Source: Chryseobacterium oranimense (lineage in GTDB: Bacteria; Bacteroidota; Bacteroidia; Flavobacteriales; Weeksellaceae). From it: a stretch of DNA of 64,000 nt. Position numbers and translations under genes: made by a program. Location of the stretch: contig NZ_FQWT01000002.1 in assembly GCF_900129755.1 (NCBI RefSeq), positions 186,001 through 250,000 of the forward strand, given 5' to 3'. Shown here one piece after another: positions 34,375-44,265 of this stretch (positions are counted from its first letter, which is position 1; each line of letters begins with the position of its first letter). The notes under the pieces are model-generated. The model saw only the letters and a program-made list of their open reading frames with translations. It had not been told where the DNA came from and ran no database searches.

Positions 34375-35139
34375 ATGAAATCTATTTTCCTTTCAAAAGA
34401 CCTTCTTTTTCAGGCTGCCTTATTTATGTCTTTTTTATTTCAATCGAGTAACGTACAGGCACAAAGCAGAATTTATGCGAATGACCAGCTTTCCAATGTA
34501 TATGGTGTATGCCTTGGATGCGCCGTACAGAATCCTCTGAATGCCGTGGGAGATAATGAAGAAAACTATTCCACCATGGTTATGGGTACCGTTTTATTGG
34601 GAGGCGTTGAACAGACCCTGAGGTTCCCGGAAGTGAGAATCAACACTAAATTGGTGATCGGTATCGGCACCAATAACATTCCTCTTACAGTTCAGCTTTT
34701 AAGCGGTATTTACATAGAAACAATGAGCGGCACAACAGCCAATAATGACAGTCAGATGATTACCGGTAATCTGCTGAAGCTAACCGATAATCCTTCCAGA
34801 GCAACGATAGAACTTATTCCTGCCAGCTCTTATAACGCAGTTAAAATAAGACTTAGCGGAGGTGTACTTAGCTTAGGCGGCGGATTCAGAATTTATTATG
34901 CTTACCAGGATCCACTGAGCAGCATAATGGCTCACAGCCAGAACGGTCAGGTTACTCTAGGAGGAAATGTTGCGTTAGAAGGTTCAGAAGTAACATTGTT
35001 CAATACTTACGGAAAAGAAGTCTTTCGTTCTATATTAAAGTCAAACACTTTTGAACCCAGACAGCCTGAAGGTGTTTATATCATGAATGTACACACTAAA
35101 GAAGGAAAAACATATTCCAGAAAAATTTCAATCAAATAA
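34375..35139 (+). CDS. T9SS-sorted surface protein with a CLGC motif, copy 1
   Basis: The 254-residue protein has a signal peptide ending VQAQ and a beta-rich body with the motif GVCLGCAVQNPLNAVGDNE near residue 45. The last 75 residues form a T9SS type A sorting domain (VTLFNTYGKEVFRS, GVYIMNVHTKEGKTYSRKI). It should therefore be secreted through the gliding-associated T9SS and attached at the surface or released. The body resembles the lectin-like beta proteins next to it, but I recognise no family. The Cys pair (CLGC) could bind metal or form a disulfide. A paralogue follows 134 bases downstream. Confidence 0.8.
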   Translation: MKSIFLSKDLLFQAALFMSFLFQSSNVQAQSRIYANDQLSNVYGVCLGCAVQNPLNAVGDNEENYSTMVMGTVLLGGVEQTLRFPEVRINTKLVIGIGTNNIPLTVQLLSGIYIETMSGTTANNDSQMITGNLLKLTDNPSRATIELIPASSYNAVKIRLSGGVLSLGGGFRIYYAYQDPLSSIMAHSQNGQVTLGGNVALEGSEVTLFNTYGKEVFRSILKSNTFEPRQPEGVYIMNVHTKEGKTYSRKISIK

Positions 35140-35273
35140 TTAAATGAAAAATAAATTCATAATCATAAATATCAATAAATTATTAACAATTCACATAAAT
35201 ATGAAATAAAATATACAACATAATCATTTTATTTATAAATTTATAAAAAACTAAAACCCAAAATTTTATACAT

Positions 35274-36062
35274 ATGAAAACTCATTTATTACCGGTGCAA
35301 CGCACGATGAAAGCAGCAGTTCTGGCATCATTTCTAGTTTTAACAAGCACGATGACTTTTGCACAGATTGTGAAGACCTATGCAAGCAGCCAAACCAATC
35401 AGGTATTTGGAGTATGCTTAGGTTGTGGAGTATTGAATCCTCAAAATGCAGTAGGAAGCAACGAAAATGACTACTCAACTATGCAGGTTTCAGTAGGCCT
35501 TTTGGCAAGAACGGAACAGACCTTAATCTTTCCAACGACCAATATTGCCAACAATACCAACAAGCTTGTGATTGGAATTGGTTCAAATGGCACTCCAATA
35601 TCTGCCCAACTATTGGGAGGAGTATCCATTGAAACATTTAACGGTGATGTTTCCAACAACGATTATCAAACTCTTAACAGTGGATTGATCAACCTTGGAG
35701 CCGGAGACCCAAGCAAAGGTGAGATTGAGCTTACCATGAACATTCCTTTTGACCGTGTTAAAATCAATGTGAACTCAGGATTATTGAATATAGGCGGTGA
35801 GCTTAGAGTATATTATGCTTATCAGTACAAAGATCCGTATATTAATTTCATGGCTCACAATGAGAACGGACAGTTTACTCTTGACAAAAATATTACTGCA
35901 GCAGGTTCGGAGGTTACTTTAACCAATGCTTCAGGAAAAGAGGTATTCCGTTCCAAGCTGACATCAAATACATTTGAAACAAAACAGCCACAGGGAGTAT
36001 ACATCATGAACCTTACCACAAAAGAAGGAAAAACATATTCTAAAAAGGTGGTTATCAAATAA
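35274..36062 (+). CDS. T9SS-sorted surface protein with a CLGC motif, copy 2
   Basis: The 262-residue paralogue of the preceding gene keeps the motif (GVCLGCGVLNPQNAVGSNE), the STM segment, a beta core (KLVIGIGSNGTPISAQLLGG) and a T9SS type A tail ending TKEGKTYSKKVVIK. The two are clearly homologous through their full length. The 134-base AT-rich spacer between them has no clear terminator, so they may be cotranscribed or separately promoted. Tandem retention suggests that both copies are used. The function is unknown. Confidence 0.8.
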   Translation: MKTHLLPVQRTMKAAVLASFLVLTSTMTFAQIVKTYASSQTNQVFGVCLGCGVLNPQNAVGSNENDYSTMQVSVGLLARTEQTLIFPTTNIANNTNKLVIGIGSNGTPISAQLLGGVSIETFNGDVSNNDYQTLNSGLINLGAGDPSKGEIELTMNIPFDRVKINVNSGLLNIGGELRVYYAYQYKDPYINFMAHNENGQFTLDKNITAAGSEVTLTNASGKEVFRSKLTSNTFETKQPQGVYIMNLTTKEGKTYSKKVVIK

Positions 36063-36132
36063 TAAAAGAAACATAACAGATCAGATCAAGCAGGCTTTCA
36101 GTCTATCGAATTTTAAAACATTCTGATAATGC

Positions 36133-36167
36133 CTAAAAAAATCGGCGGCCCGTTCGGGCCGCCGATT
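36133..36167 (-). terminator. Strong terminator of the B12 operon
   Basis: AATCGGCGGCCCG (36140-36152) pairs perfectly with CGGGCCGCCGATT (36155-36167) around TT. On the minus strand a T run follows the stem, so it terminates the operon ending at 36196. The plus side lacks a T-run. Confidence 0.9.
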
Positions 36168-36195
36168 CATTGAAATATAAAGATGTGATAAGGTT

Positions 36196-38475
36196 TTATT
36201 TCTTGATCAACTTTTGCTGATATACAGCTTTATCTGTTACAGCTTTTAAAATATAAATACCTTTTGGAAGTGCACTAACATTGATCTGCCCATTGTTCAA
36301 CTGCGCATTGACAATTTTTCCTGAAGCATCATATATAGTCACGTTCAAGATCTTTTCTTGGGTTTTAAGAGTCAGAATATCTGTTACCGGATTCGGATAA
36401 ATGCTGAATTCAATTTTCTTCACTTCTGCTGTAGCCAAAGTAGAAGTTGTGCTGGTAACCGTAAGCACTTTTTCAACTACTTTCCCGTTTGAATTGAAAC
36501 TGATCTTAATATCAGCTGTTCCGGAAGCTAGCGGAGTCAAAACAAGTTCATCATTGGCATTGATCACAACAGAAACAGCCGCCGGGTTGGAATTCGATTT
36601 AATCGATTTTACAATGGCAGATGAAAGATTGTCTTCGTCAGAAACTACCGTTTTCAGGTCAATCACAGAGGCATTACTTACGTTAACCTGTGACGGGAAC
36701 GTACTGCTTACAACCGGAAGAGTATTATCCGGGAATACAGCCATAGCCGGAAACCAGTAATAATCATTAAGGGTTTTCGTATTCGTAAGTGTTCCGTTAA
36801 CATCAAAAGTATGGATCCAGTTTTTTTGATAATGCGCACCATAACCGCTTTCAGTTGTATTCAGGATCAGCTCATCAGTAGTTGGATTTACACGGAGTCC
36901 CGCTCCGTAAGGAATTTGTTTGTAAGTACCTGTCTGCCCCGGAATCGTTGCAAAAGTTTCGTTAAATACTTTAGTAGTTACATCAAATTTTACAATTTGG
37001 GTCCCCGAAACAAAGCTGTTAACCGAATTGATCCAGTATAAAACATTCTGTTTGCTGCTCGCTGAAAAGCTTCCCGCATTCCATGCTCCCCACGAACCTA
37101 AATATTTGGTCGTTGGGATATTATAAGAAGTGGTTGCAAAAGTCGTAGGATGAATATTCACCACTTTCTGATCCTGAATGGCCCAGATACTTCCATCTTT
37201 AGCCTGTACAATAGAATGGAAAACTGCGGGAATCGTGCTGATCAGAGTATCCGTAGCAGGATCGATTACTAAAATTCCAGCAGACTGCTTTACTGCAAAT
37301 ACATATTTTGAAGAACGGATCATATTTCCGATCTGCCCGGCATACTGACCGCCTCCGCCTGTTCCGGCAATTAAACTTCCAACCTGTAAATTGGCAATAT
37401 CAAATACATAAACACCGTTGGAAGCTCCGATGTACCCTTTATTTTCGTTTACTCCTACAAATGATCTTCCGTCTCCGCCACCAATATTATTAAATCCTGC
37501 AATTTTCTGCATCGTATGCGCATTGGCTACAACCAACCTTCCACCAGGCGTATATTGTGTGTCACCGCCATCTGCAGCCTGTTTCGAGATAAAATAAAAC
37601 TTATCACCATAGATTGTCCCGTATTGAGTAGTAGCACCAAAGGCATGGTTGTTATTCGTATTGCTGTAAACACGGTAATTAACCTGCCCGTTATTATCAA
37701 TAAAATTGACAGAACCGTTGGTATGCCCGTACCATTCTTCATTCACCATAAAATAGCCGTTGGTAAAATTGGCAGCGGAAACATAAGCCGAAACCGGTGT
37801 TAATGTAGAAGAAACAGGAAAAGAATTCATTCCTGGATTAAAATTCCACACATCCCATGAACCGTTCTGAAGCACACGGGAAGTCGCTCCTACCCCTGAA
37901 TATCCGAAATCAGTATCTGTAGGATCTTTTACCCAATAAGACCAGTAGCTGTTGTACCATCCGGATCCCCAATGATCCGCAGCATCTGCTGCAGTATAAT
38001 CATCAAAATCATAGGCCGAGGTATTTAGAACACCGCTTACAGGATAAAGAGGATAGGTTGTATTGCCGTTTTTGTAAAGAGCATTGGTATTCTGCCCGTT
38101 CAGGTCAAAACCGAATCCTCCGATTGCCGTCCCGAACTGGGTTCCGGGATAAAGTAAAGTAAAAAATCGGTGATCGGCCTGGGCAATTGCTCTCAGCATA
38201 TCTTCACCGGTTGCATTTCCGTTCCATCGGAATCCCCATACCAGGGCATCAGGATTTTTACTGTCGTTCCACTGAACTACGAAAGCCGCTTCATTCGTTC
38301 CGCTTCCCACCCAATACTGAATATCGGAAAAGTTGATATTGGTGGTTACTGTTGTATTCAGCTGGTTGCTGCTGATCCCCTGAATATCATTTCTGGGTAC
38401 TCCCTGTACTGTCACCTGGGCATTCGTAAAGAACGCAAAAAGGAACAGCATGGTTAAAAGGTAAAACTTTTTCAT
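36196..38475 (-). CDS. T9SS-secreted surface protein of the B12 operon
   Basis: The 759-residue protein has a signal peptide (LLTMLFLFAFFTNAQ), an N-terminal region with VVQWNDSKNPDALVWGFRW and AQADHRFF, a central beta-propeller-like part (RLVVANAHTMQKIAGF, NKGYIGASNGVYVFDIANLQ, PATDTLISTIPAVFHSIVQA), an Ig-like part and a T9SS type A tail (FSIYPNPVTDILTLKTQ). The propeller segment resembles YncE/BtuG-like domains, so it may bind corrinoids at the cell surface. It is the last gene of the riboswitch-controlled operon, 28 bases after its neighbour. The exact role is inferred from context. Confidence 0.82.
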   Translation of the reverse strand: MKKFYLLTMLFLFAFFTNAQVTVQGVPRNDIQGISSNQLNTTVTTNINFSDIQYWVGSGTNEAAFVVQWNDSKNPDALVWGFRWNGNATGEDMLRAIAQADHRFFTLLYPGTQFGTAIGGFGFDLNGQNTNALYKNGNTTYPLYPVSGVLNTSAYDFDDYTAADAADHWGSGWYNSYWSYWVKDPTDTDFGYSGVGATSRVLQNGSWDVWNFNPGMNSFPVSSTLTPVSAYVSAANFTNGYFMVNEEWYGHTNGSVNFIDNNGQVNYRVYSNTNNNHAFGATTQYGTIYGDKFYFISKQAADGGDTQYTPGGRLVVANAHTMQKIAGFNNIGGGDGRSFVGVNENKGYIGASNGVYVFDIANLQVGSLIAGTGGGGQYAGQIGNMIRSSKYVFAVKQSAGILVIDPATDTLISTIPAVFHSIVQAKDGSIWAIQDQKVVNIHPTTFATTSYNIPTTKYLGSWGAWNAGSFSASSKQNVLYWINSVNSFVSGTQIVKFDVTTKVFNETFATIPGQTGTYKQIPYGAGLRVNPTTDELILNTTESGYGAHYQKNWIHTFDVNGTLTNTKTLNDYYWFPAMAVFPDNTLPVVSSTFPSQVNVSNASVIDLKTVVSDEDNLSSAIVKSIKSNSNPAAVSVVINANDELVLTPLASGTADIKISFNSNGKVVEKVLTVTSTTSTLATAEVKKIEFSIYPNPVTDILTLKTQEKILNVTIYDASGKIVNAQLNNGQINVSALPKGIYILKAVTDKAVYQQKLIKK

Positions 38476-38503
38476 TTTTTCGAATTATATATTAAAATTT
38501 ATT

Positions 38504-39712
38504 TTACTTAAGATGAAGGTCATAAGCTCCCGCCACTTCTGTAGAAACCTCTCCAAGCCATCCTGCTTCCTGATTAATACCGGTGTATACCTTGATGAAA
38601 TCGATGCCGGGTAGCTTTACATAGTTCCCGTTTCTATCTACTGCCCAGGAAATATCGATATTGGAAGCTTCATCATTGTTCGGTGCATTGTCTGCATACC
38701 CATAATCGTAAGATGTTCCCACCCAATAAGCCCCCGTTCCGCTCTGGTCGTAAAAATTATCCTTCAGCCTGGTTCCCGTAAGGCTGTAAGAAGCACCGGA
38801 AAGCCATAAAGGATAATAGCTTTGCGTATGGAAGGTATTTTTAGTTTTAAATCCTGAATTCCCAAAATTATCCTGCCATTTGATGTACTCCACATCAGTC
38901 TGCCAAAACTCACTTCCGGGAACGGGGGGCTTATTTTCATTGGGTTTGAAGTAAGTTATCGTATAATTTTTTGTTGTAGAATTTTTAAAGTATTCGCTGC
39001 CTGCAATTTCATACCATTCATCTTCGTCCGGTTTGCCGTTTTTATTCTTATCGTAGCCTACCATGATAATGCCGGGTTCACATGATCCTGACCGGGTGAT
39101 ATTGGCACTGTTTCCCCAAAAAGCATTTCCAAGGATTTTAAAATCTCTTCCTTCAAGGTTGGGAATGGTATGATCGAAGCCAAATGTAACATAGCCTCCG
39201 AAACCTCCCAGCGTAATCATGGTAGAATTTTCGCCTACTAAAGATTCTTTGGCTTTTTTGATCATATCAGCCTCTGTATTTCCGTTTACGTATTCAGGGA
39301 TCTCATTGATGAACTGTCCCGTCGCCGGACGGAAATCGAAAACATTGGATATGTATTTGCTGTAAGGGGTCAGCTCTTTATTAACGATGATAGATGATTG
39401 GTAAGTTTTCACAGCGCCTTTCAACTCCACTTTCAATGTCAGGGGATACGTTTTCGCATGAGAACTTACGAAATCCAGCTGAAGATGATTGGAAATAACA
39501 GAATCATTAATGCTCCAGGTCAGTTTTCCTTCAATTTTAGGGTCTACATTCAAAAGTTTGAGCCTGTCAACCGTATAAGATTCTTTAAGAACTTCCGCAG
39601 GGAAAATCACTTCTTCTGCTACTTCATCAGTATCGCTCTTACAAGCTGCAACGCCAAGCAGAATTGAACAGAGCAATATGTTTTTTAAAATAGGTCTGGT
39701 TTTTCTTTCCAT
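38504..39712 (-). CDS. Surface lipoprotein of the B12 operon
   Basis: The 402-residue protein has a lipobox ending GVAAC (Cys24). An Ig-like N-terminal part (about 40-110) leads to a beta-rich domain with FGFDHTIPNLEGRDFKILGN and a Ca-loop-like sequence DKNKNGKPDEDEWYE, then many Tyr/Trp/Asn residues (YWVGTSYDYGYADNA). Proteins of this type sit next to BtuB and YncE-like proteins in Bacteroidota and are presumed to help capture cobamides. It lies 14 bases after the BtuG-like gene. The ligand has not been shown for this family to my knowledge. Confidence 0.8.
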   Translation of the reverse strand: MERKTRPILKNILLCSILLGVAACKSDTDEVAEEVIFPAEVLKESYTVDRLKLLNVDPKIEGKLTWSINDSVISNHLQLDFVSSHAKTYPLTLKVELKGAVKTYQSSIIVNKELTPYSKYISNVFDFRPATGQFINEIPEYVNGNTEADMIKKAKESLVGENSTMITLGGFGGYVTFGFDHTIPNLEGRDFKILGNAFWGNSANITRSGSCEPGIIMVGYDKNKNGKPDEDEWYEIAGSEYFKNSTTKNYTITYFKPNENKPPVPGSEFWQTDVEYIKWQDNFGNSGFKTKNTFHTQSYYPLWLSGASYSLTGTRLKDNFYDQSGTGAYWVGTSYDYGYADNAPNNDEASNIDISWAVDRNGNYVKLPGIDFIKVYTGINQEAGWLGEVSTEVAGAYDLHLK

Positions 39713-39726
39713 TTTTTCTGATCTGA

Positions 39727-40860
39727 TTATTTATATAAAAAAGCAAAATGAGCAGGGATATTTCCGCCTTCCGTTTTCCATTTGAATTTGCCGGTTTTAT
39801 CAAAGCAGTAAACATATCCGGTAGTGACGTAGTTTTTGGCATCCGTCAGATAGATATCTTCGGTGTAAGGATTTACAGCAATTCCGTAAGGGGCTTTAAT
39901 CTCATCAGCGTATTGCTGGTCTATGATTTTATTCGCAATAACCTGCTCTGTCTTGACATCAATGATTCCAAAGGTTTTGACATAAGTATGTGTATTGTAA
40001 TTAAATTCATTCCCGTAATAATACAGCTTGTCCTTTACGATGGTCATTCCGCTCACTGCAACATGGAAATCTTTTTTCACTGTTCCTGTAGTAGCATCCA
40101 CCAGAAACAGGCTGGATGGGATATTGTAATAATCTCCTCTGGAACTCACATACAGATCTCCGTAGTTATCTTTCTTGATACGGTGAAGATTGATAGCTAC
40201 ATCAATTTTTTTTGTTTCCGTGAATGTATTAAGGTTGATGACAGAAACAGTTTTATCATAATTCGGGAACCTGTACCCTCCGGAATTGGCGACAAAAAGC
40301 TGATCTCCCATCACTTCTATTTCTTCCGGCTGATAACCTACCACGACCTGTCTTTCAATAGCAAGTGAAGCAGTATCAATTTCCACCACTTTTCCGGGTG
40401 GAGAGTTGGGATTCAGTTCTACAGGGCCTGCATAGCTGCTGGCATAGACTTTATTGCCTTTAAAAGCCAGATAACGGCAGTTCTGCAGTTGTATGGTTTT
40501 GATTCTTTTGGCTGTTTTTGCCTCCAGTACTTCAATTTTATTTGAAACATTGACAACGACATACATTTTGCTTCCGTAGATCATGATATGATTTCCTACG
40601 TCTCCCAGCTCCTTTACCACATTCGGATTGGTTTCTCCATAAATATTCTTGCGGTAAGTTCCCGTAGCGTAATCGAAATAATCGAGCGTACATTTGTTGC
40701 TGCCCATATTTCCTTCGTTCAGAAGATAAAACCCTTTTATAGGGGTATCTTCACCGCTACTTACGTCTTTCGTTTCCGAAGGAACCACATAATCGTCTGT
40801 CCGGCATGAGAACAGAATCAAAAGAGCAAATGCCAGCAGGCAAAAGTTTAGTTTTTTCAT
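39727..40860 (-). CDS. BtuG-like YncE beta-propeller lipoprotein
   Basis: The 377-residue protein has a lipobox ending LLFSC (Cys19) and a beta-propeller starting GFYLLNEGNMGSNKCTLDYF, the entry typical of the DUF5074/BtuG-like family. Repeats such as VGNHIMIYGSKMYVVVNVSN and GDQLFVANSGGYRFPNYDKT mark successive blades. In Bacteroides, BtuG binds vitamin B12 with very high affinity at the surface and passes it to BtuB. Its ATG overlaps the btuB stop (ATGA), supporting a BtuB-BtuG partnership here. Confidence 0.88.
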   Translation of the reverse strand: MKKLNFCLLAFALLILFSCRTDDYVVPSETKDVSSGEDTPIKGFYLLNEGNMGSNKCTLDYFDYATGTYRKNIYGETNPNVVKELGDVGNHIMIYGSKMYVVVNVSNKIEVLEAKTAKRIKTIQLQNCRYLAFKGNKVYASSYAGPVELNPNSPPGKVVEIDTASLAIERQVVVGYQPEEIEVMGDQLFVANSGGYRFPNYDKTVSVINLNTFTETKKIDVAINLHRIKKDNYGDLYVSSRGDYYNIPSSLFLVDATTGTVKKDFHVAVSGMTIVKDKLYYYGNEFNYNTHTYVKTFGIIDVKTEQVIANKIIDQQYADEIKAPYGIAVNPYTEDIYLTDAKNYVTTGYVYCFDKTGKFKWKTEGGNIPAHFAFLYK

Positions 40861-42887
40861 AATGTAAAGCTTACAATAAGTTTAAAATTTCTTCCGGGCA
40901 TCGGATAATTCCTGACCACGTCATAATATTGATCAAGCACGTTATTGACCTCAAAACTGGCCTTAAACTGATGGGAATGCCAGTTGAATTTTTTCTGAAC
41001 AGATAAATCGTGGGTATACCATGGCTGCAGATAATTGGCCCGGATATTATTCAGCTGTGCATCATAACGTTCTCCGGTATACACAAAACTGTAATTGAAA
41101 CTCCAGTCTTTATAATCTGCCATCATGGTAAAGGTTGCAGCATGCCACGGCACATAGGAAATCTGATCACCGTAGTAATCATCTTTTTTATCGGTATAGT
41201 CTCCGGCACGCTGATAGGTATAGCTCACTAAAGGTTTCAGCTTTATTTTATGAATATCAAATTCAGCCTGAACATTCACATCTGCTCCAATGATTTTTAC
41301 TTCACCTAAATTCGTCATCATCCATCTGAACAGATTGGTGGTAGGAACAGCGATAATTTTATTCTCTACTTCGTTATAATAACCATCCACTTTTACATAA
41401 ATTCCTTTAAACACTTTATGATCATATAGCTTCTGATAGGTAAAGCCTACATCATACTGGTTGGTGTATTCCGGTTTCAGCATTATATTACCGATCATCG
41501 TGTAATAGAGATCATTGAAAGTCGGCATCCTGAAAACCCTTTTGTAGAAGGCCCGAATAGTAAGATCTTTGGACTCAAAAGGCTGATAACTCAGGAAGGC
41601 TGAAGGTGTCCATTCGGTTTTATCAGGAGATTTTGCATTCTTTTTTACTTCTTCATGTACGAAAGTTCCCAGAACACTTCCCAAAAATTTAAACCGGTTC
41701 CACTGATAGGTTGAAGCAAAGGCAATGAGTGAAGTATAGCGGGTAGGATATGAAAAATCCCTGAGACTGGCATTCAGATTATTATACTGAAAATCAAAGC
41801 TTGCACTTATATCCCAGTTTTTATTAATGGAATAAAGATTCGAATTGGAAAAATACAGTTCCCTCTGAACATAAGAATTATCTATGGGCAGGACGGTTGT
41901 TGCCACATTCACCGTATCTAAAAACCGGGTGTAGTCATAGGCAAATTTAGCCTTGAACTGGGTTTCAAATTTTGGGAACAGCTTTTTACGGAAACCGGCC
42001 TGGACAAAATAATTTTCATCCAGCATCTGCTGACCTTTCGGCCCAAAGTTATTATTAACAATAGCAGTGGGAACTCCACGATCTGAAATATAGCCGTAGC
42101 CGCGAACACTCCAGCTTCCGTCATTAATAGTCCCGTTTAAAGCAGTTTCAAAACGTTTTGCACGGATGTAAGAATCGTATCTTCTGGCAATGGTATCATT
42201 GGCAACAGATCCGTCAGAATTTTTCTTTTCGTATTTATATTTATACAATCCGTCACTCTGTACAAACTCCGAACTGAAACTTGCCGAAACTTTATCTGAA
42301 ATCTTCTGTTCCAGACGAAACGAAGGATTAAATAAACTGATGGAGCCTAATTTTAATTTTAGCGTTAAGTTGGTCTTATGATCTCCTTTAAAAATGGGGG
42401 TTTTAGGCTGAAGATAGATAGATCCGGAAGATCCGAAATCCTTTGCAGGCTGAAAAATTTCACTTTTCTGGCCGTTGTACAGGGAAACCGATTCCATATC
42501 ATCCAGTGAAAATTTTCCAAGATCCACAATTCCGTTCTGAACATTTCCCAGTTGGATCCCATCATAGAAAACGCCCACATGCTGGCTGCCCATGCTACGG
42601 ATATTCACTGTCTTCAGGCCGCCCATCCCACCATAATCTTTGATCTGAACACCTGAAAAATACCGTAAAGCATCAGCTACCGACTGGCTGTTCAGTCTTT
42701 CCAGCTGTTCGCCGGAAAGGATCTGGGCAGGAAGAATTTCTTTAAAATCTTTTTTGTAAATCTGAATCGGAAGAATGGTTTTTGTCCGGATACTGTCGCC
42801 GGATTGTGAGAACAGAAGCTGAAATGCTGCCACAAATAATGTGATAACACTTTTCTGAAACTGTGAAGCAGTAAGTTTTCTGACCAT
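40857..42887 (-). CDS. btuB: TonB-dependent B12 receptor (BtuB)
   Basis: The 676-residue outer-membrane receptor has a signal peptide (start at 42887, MVRKLTASQF), a plug domain (SGEQLERLNSQSVADALRYF, then GLKTVNIRSMGSQHVGVFYD) and a 22-strand barrel ending with a terminal aromatic (LIVSFTL). The identification rests on the cobalamin riboswitch directly upstream and the BtuG-like gene that overlaps its stop. Longer in-frame upstream codons would run toward the riboswitch and are rejected. Confidence 0.92.
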   Translation of the reverse strand: MVRKLTASQFQKSVITLFVAAFQLLFSQSGDSIRTKTILPIQIYKKDFKEILPAQILSGEQLERLNSQSVADALRYFSGVQIKDYGGMGGLKTVNIRSMGSQHVGVFYDGIQLGNVQNGIVDLGKFSLDDMESVSLYNGQKSEIFQPAKDFGSSGSIYLQPKTPIFKGDHKTNLTLKLKLGSISLFNPSFRLEQKISDKVSASFSSEFVQSDGLYKYKYEKKNSDGSVANDTIARRYDSYIRAKRFETALNGTINDGSWSVRGYGYISDRGVPTAIVNNNFGPKGQQMLDENYFVQAGFRKKLFPKFETQFKAKFAYDYTRFLDTVNVATTVLPIDNSYVQRELYFSNSNLYSINKNWDISASFDFQYNNLNASLRDFSYPTRYTSLIAFASTYQWNRFKFLGSVLGTFVHEEVKKNAKSPDKTEWTPSAFLSYQPFESKDLTIRAFYKRVFRMPTFNDLYYTMIGNIMLKPEYTNQYDVGFTYQKLYDHKVFKGIYVKVDGYYNEVENKIIAVPTTNLFRWMMTNLGEVKIIGADVNVQAEFDIHKIKLKPLVSYTYQRAGDYTDKKDDYYGDQISYVPWHAATFTMMADYKDWSFNYSFVYTGERYDAQLNNIRANYLQPWYTHDLSVQKKFNWHSHQFKASFEVNNVLDQYYDVVRNYPMPGRNFKLIVSFTL

Positions 42888-43004
42888 TAGCTCGTTTAGA
42901 ATAATGTAGACGCTAATGGATATAAGATAGCAAAGATAAAGCACAGCTGTCACTGCACAGAATCCTTGTTGTCCTAAGCTTTATTCCACGAAAGCATCAA
43001 ACGT

Positions 43005-43178
43005 TCATCCTCCGGCAGGTCTTCTGACTTACTCCGTTTTTGAAATCCTTCCCATTAAAAAACAGTGGATATACTCTTCAAAAACTTTGATGTGGAGCTT
43101 ACAGCAGCGGGTCTGTTCCGGATTTTCACCGGATTCCCTTTTAAGTGCTTTTTACAGCGCACCAGATTGCGGCAAAGA
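43005..43178 (-). promoter_or_regulatory. Cobalamin (vitamin B12) riboswitch
   Basis: On the minus strand the leader contains GGTGCGCTGTAAAAAGCACT, GGGAATCCGGTGAAAATCCG, ACAGACCCGCTGCTGTAAGC and the B12 box AGTCAGAAGACCTGCC (43029-43014), in the order of the Rfam cobalamin class. About 120 bases separate it from the btuB start. Adenosylcobalamin binding should switch off the operon; the expression platform is not resolved by eye. Confidence 0.95.
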
Positions 43179-43308
43179 TAGAAAATTCTTCATAGAATCA
43201 AAATCGATTTAACAAAATGATTTTCAGCAACAAAACCCAGCAACTTCAGAATTTCAGTCGCCGGGTTGATTGGCTAACGGTGGCTGAGGCTCCCGAAGCC
43301 ACCATTGC

Positions 43309-44265
43309 TTAAATTCCAAAATTGATAAAGACACTGAACCTTGATTTCGCTTCAATATCACCACCGGCCAGATGGGAATAAACAGGCAACATTACTTCAC
43401 TTCCCAGGCTGATTTTTTTATAGGATGCCTCAAAACCGAGTTTTCCATATAAAGCGCTACCTGCCGTATTGGGCAAAGCTTCATTAAACTGTTTGTTCTG
43501 ATCATAAACTTCGCCCTGAAGTCCAGTTTTAGCAGAAAAAATAGTGTTTTTGTTTCCTGCAAGCTGGTAAAAGCCTGTTGCTGCATAATTCCACTGGTTT
43601 CCGAACCGGTAATTTTTTCTGTTTTCAGTTTTTATGGTGTAATCTGTATTGACCAGTACTGCCAGCTTATTCTTTTGAAATTTATAATTTAAAGCGGCCT
43701 GATAATCCCAGCTTCCAGTTCCGAGCTGAAAACTTGGATTGACGCCGGAAGCTCCCTTCTCATCAAATCTCCCTAAAGGAATTTTCACTCCTAAACCGCC
43801 ATTAAGCTGATGAAAACTATCCTTGGAACTGATGATCCGGTAAATTCCCATCAGGTTCAGATCTCCGATCCCGTTAATATTGATGTCGCCCTGTATTGTT
43901 TTCTTTTCATGAAAATGGAACGGCAGGCTGGCATATACACTCAGTTTTTCCGTCAATGGAATTTTCCCCCAAACCTGCAGGGTATTAAAATACTGATCCT
44001 GTGTAAGGTCTTTTACAAAAAGGTTTTCTTTGGCTTTATAATGCTGTGCAAAATATTTGACCCCGATAAACTGGGGATTCAGTAAAGACTCAAAACCGGA
44101 GGAACCGTTTCCTGCTGCACACCCGCAGGCATCACAGTCATCCGGCAGAATTCTGTTAATATCATGTTCCATATAAAGTCTGTCATTAATGGTTTTAGCC
44201 TGACAGACAACCGATACAGCTAAACTTAGTATAAAAATTATTTTTTTCAGGTTCATGAGGTTCAT
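43309..44265 (-). CDS. Outer-membrane beta-barrel of the MbnP/MbnH operon
   Basis: The 318-residue protein has a signal peptide (about 1-23, ending QAK) and a short Cys/His segment CDACGCAAGNGSSG (about 43-56). The rest alternates beta strands with aromatic ends (YKFQKNKLAVLVNTDYTIK, FEASYKKISLGSEVMLPVY), ending in FINFGI, which suggests a beta-barrel of about 12-14 strands. Its ATG overlaps the MbnH-like stop (ATGA). The CxxCxC segment could hold a metal. I infer that it passes a metal or product across the outer membrane, but no family name is certain. Start at 44265 or at Met4. Confidence 0.75.
   Translation of the reverse strand: MNLMNLKKIIFILSLAVSVVCQAKTINDRLYMEHDINRILPDDCDACGCAAGNGSSGFESLLNPQFIGVKYFAQHYKAKENLFVKDLTQDQYFNTLQVWGKIPLTEKLSVYASLPFHFHEKKTIQGDININGIGDLNLMGIYRIISSKDSFHQLNGGLGVKIPLGRFDEKGASGVNPSFQLGTGSWDYQAALNYKFQKNKLAVLVNTDYTIKTENRKNYRFGNQWNYAATGFYQLAGNKNTIFSAKTGLQGEVYDQNKQFNEALPNTAGSALYGKLGFEASYKKISLGSEVMLPVYSHLAGGDIEAKSRFSVFINFGI

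Noticed and set aside
36133..36167. Repetitive extragenic palindrome
   Set aside because: A single perfect stem with a T-run after the last gene of the operon is simply a terminator.
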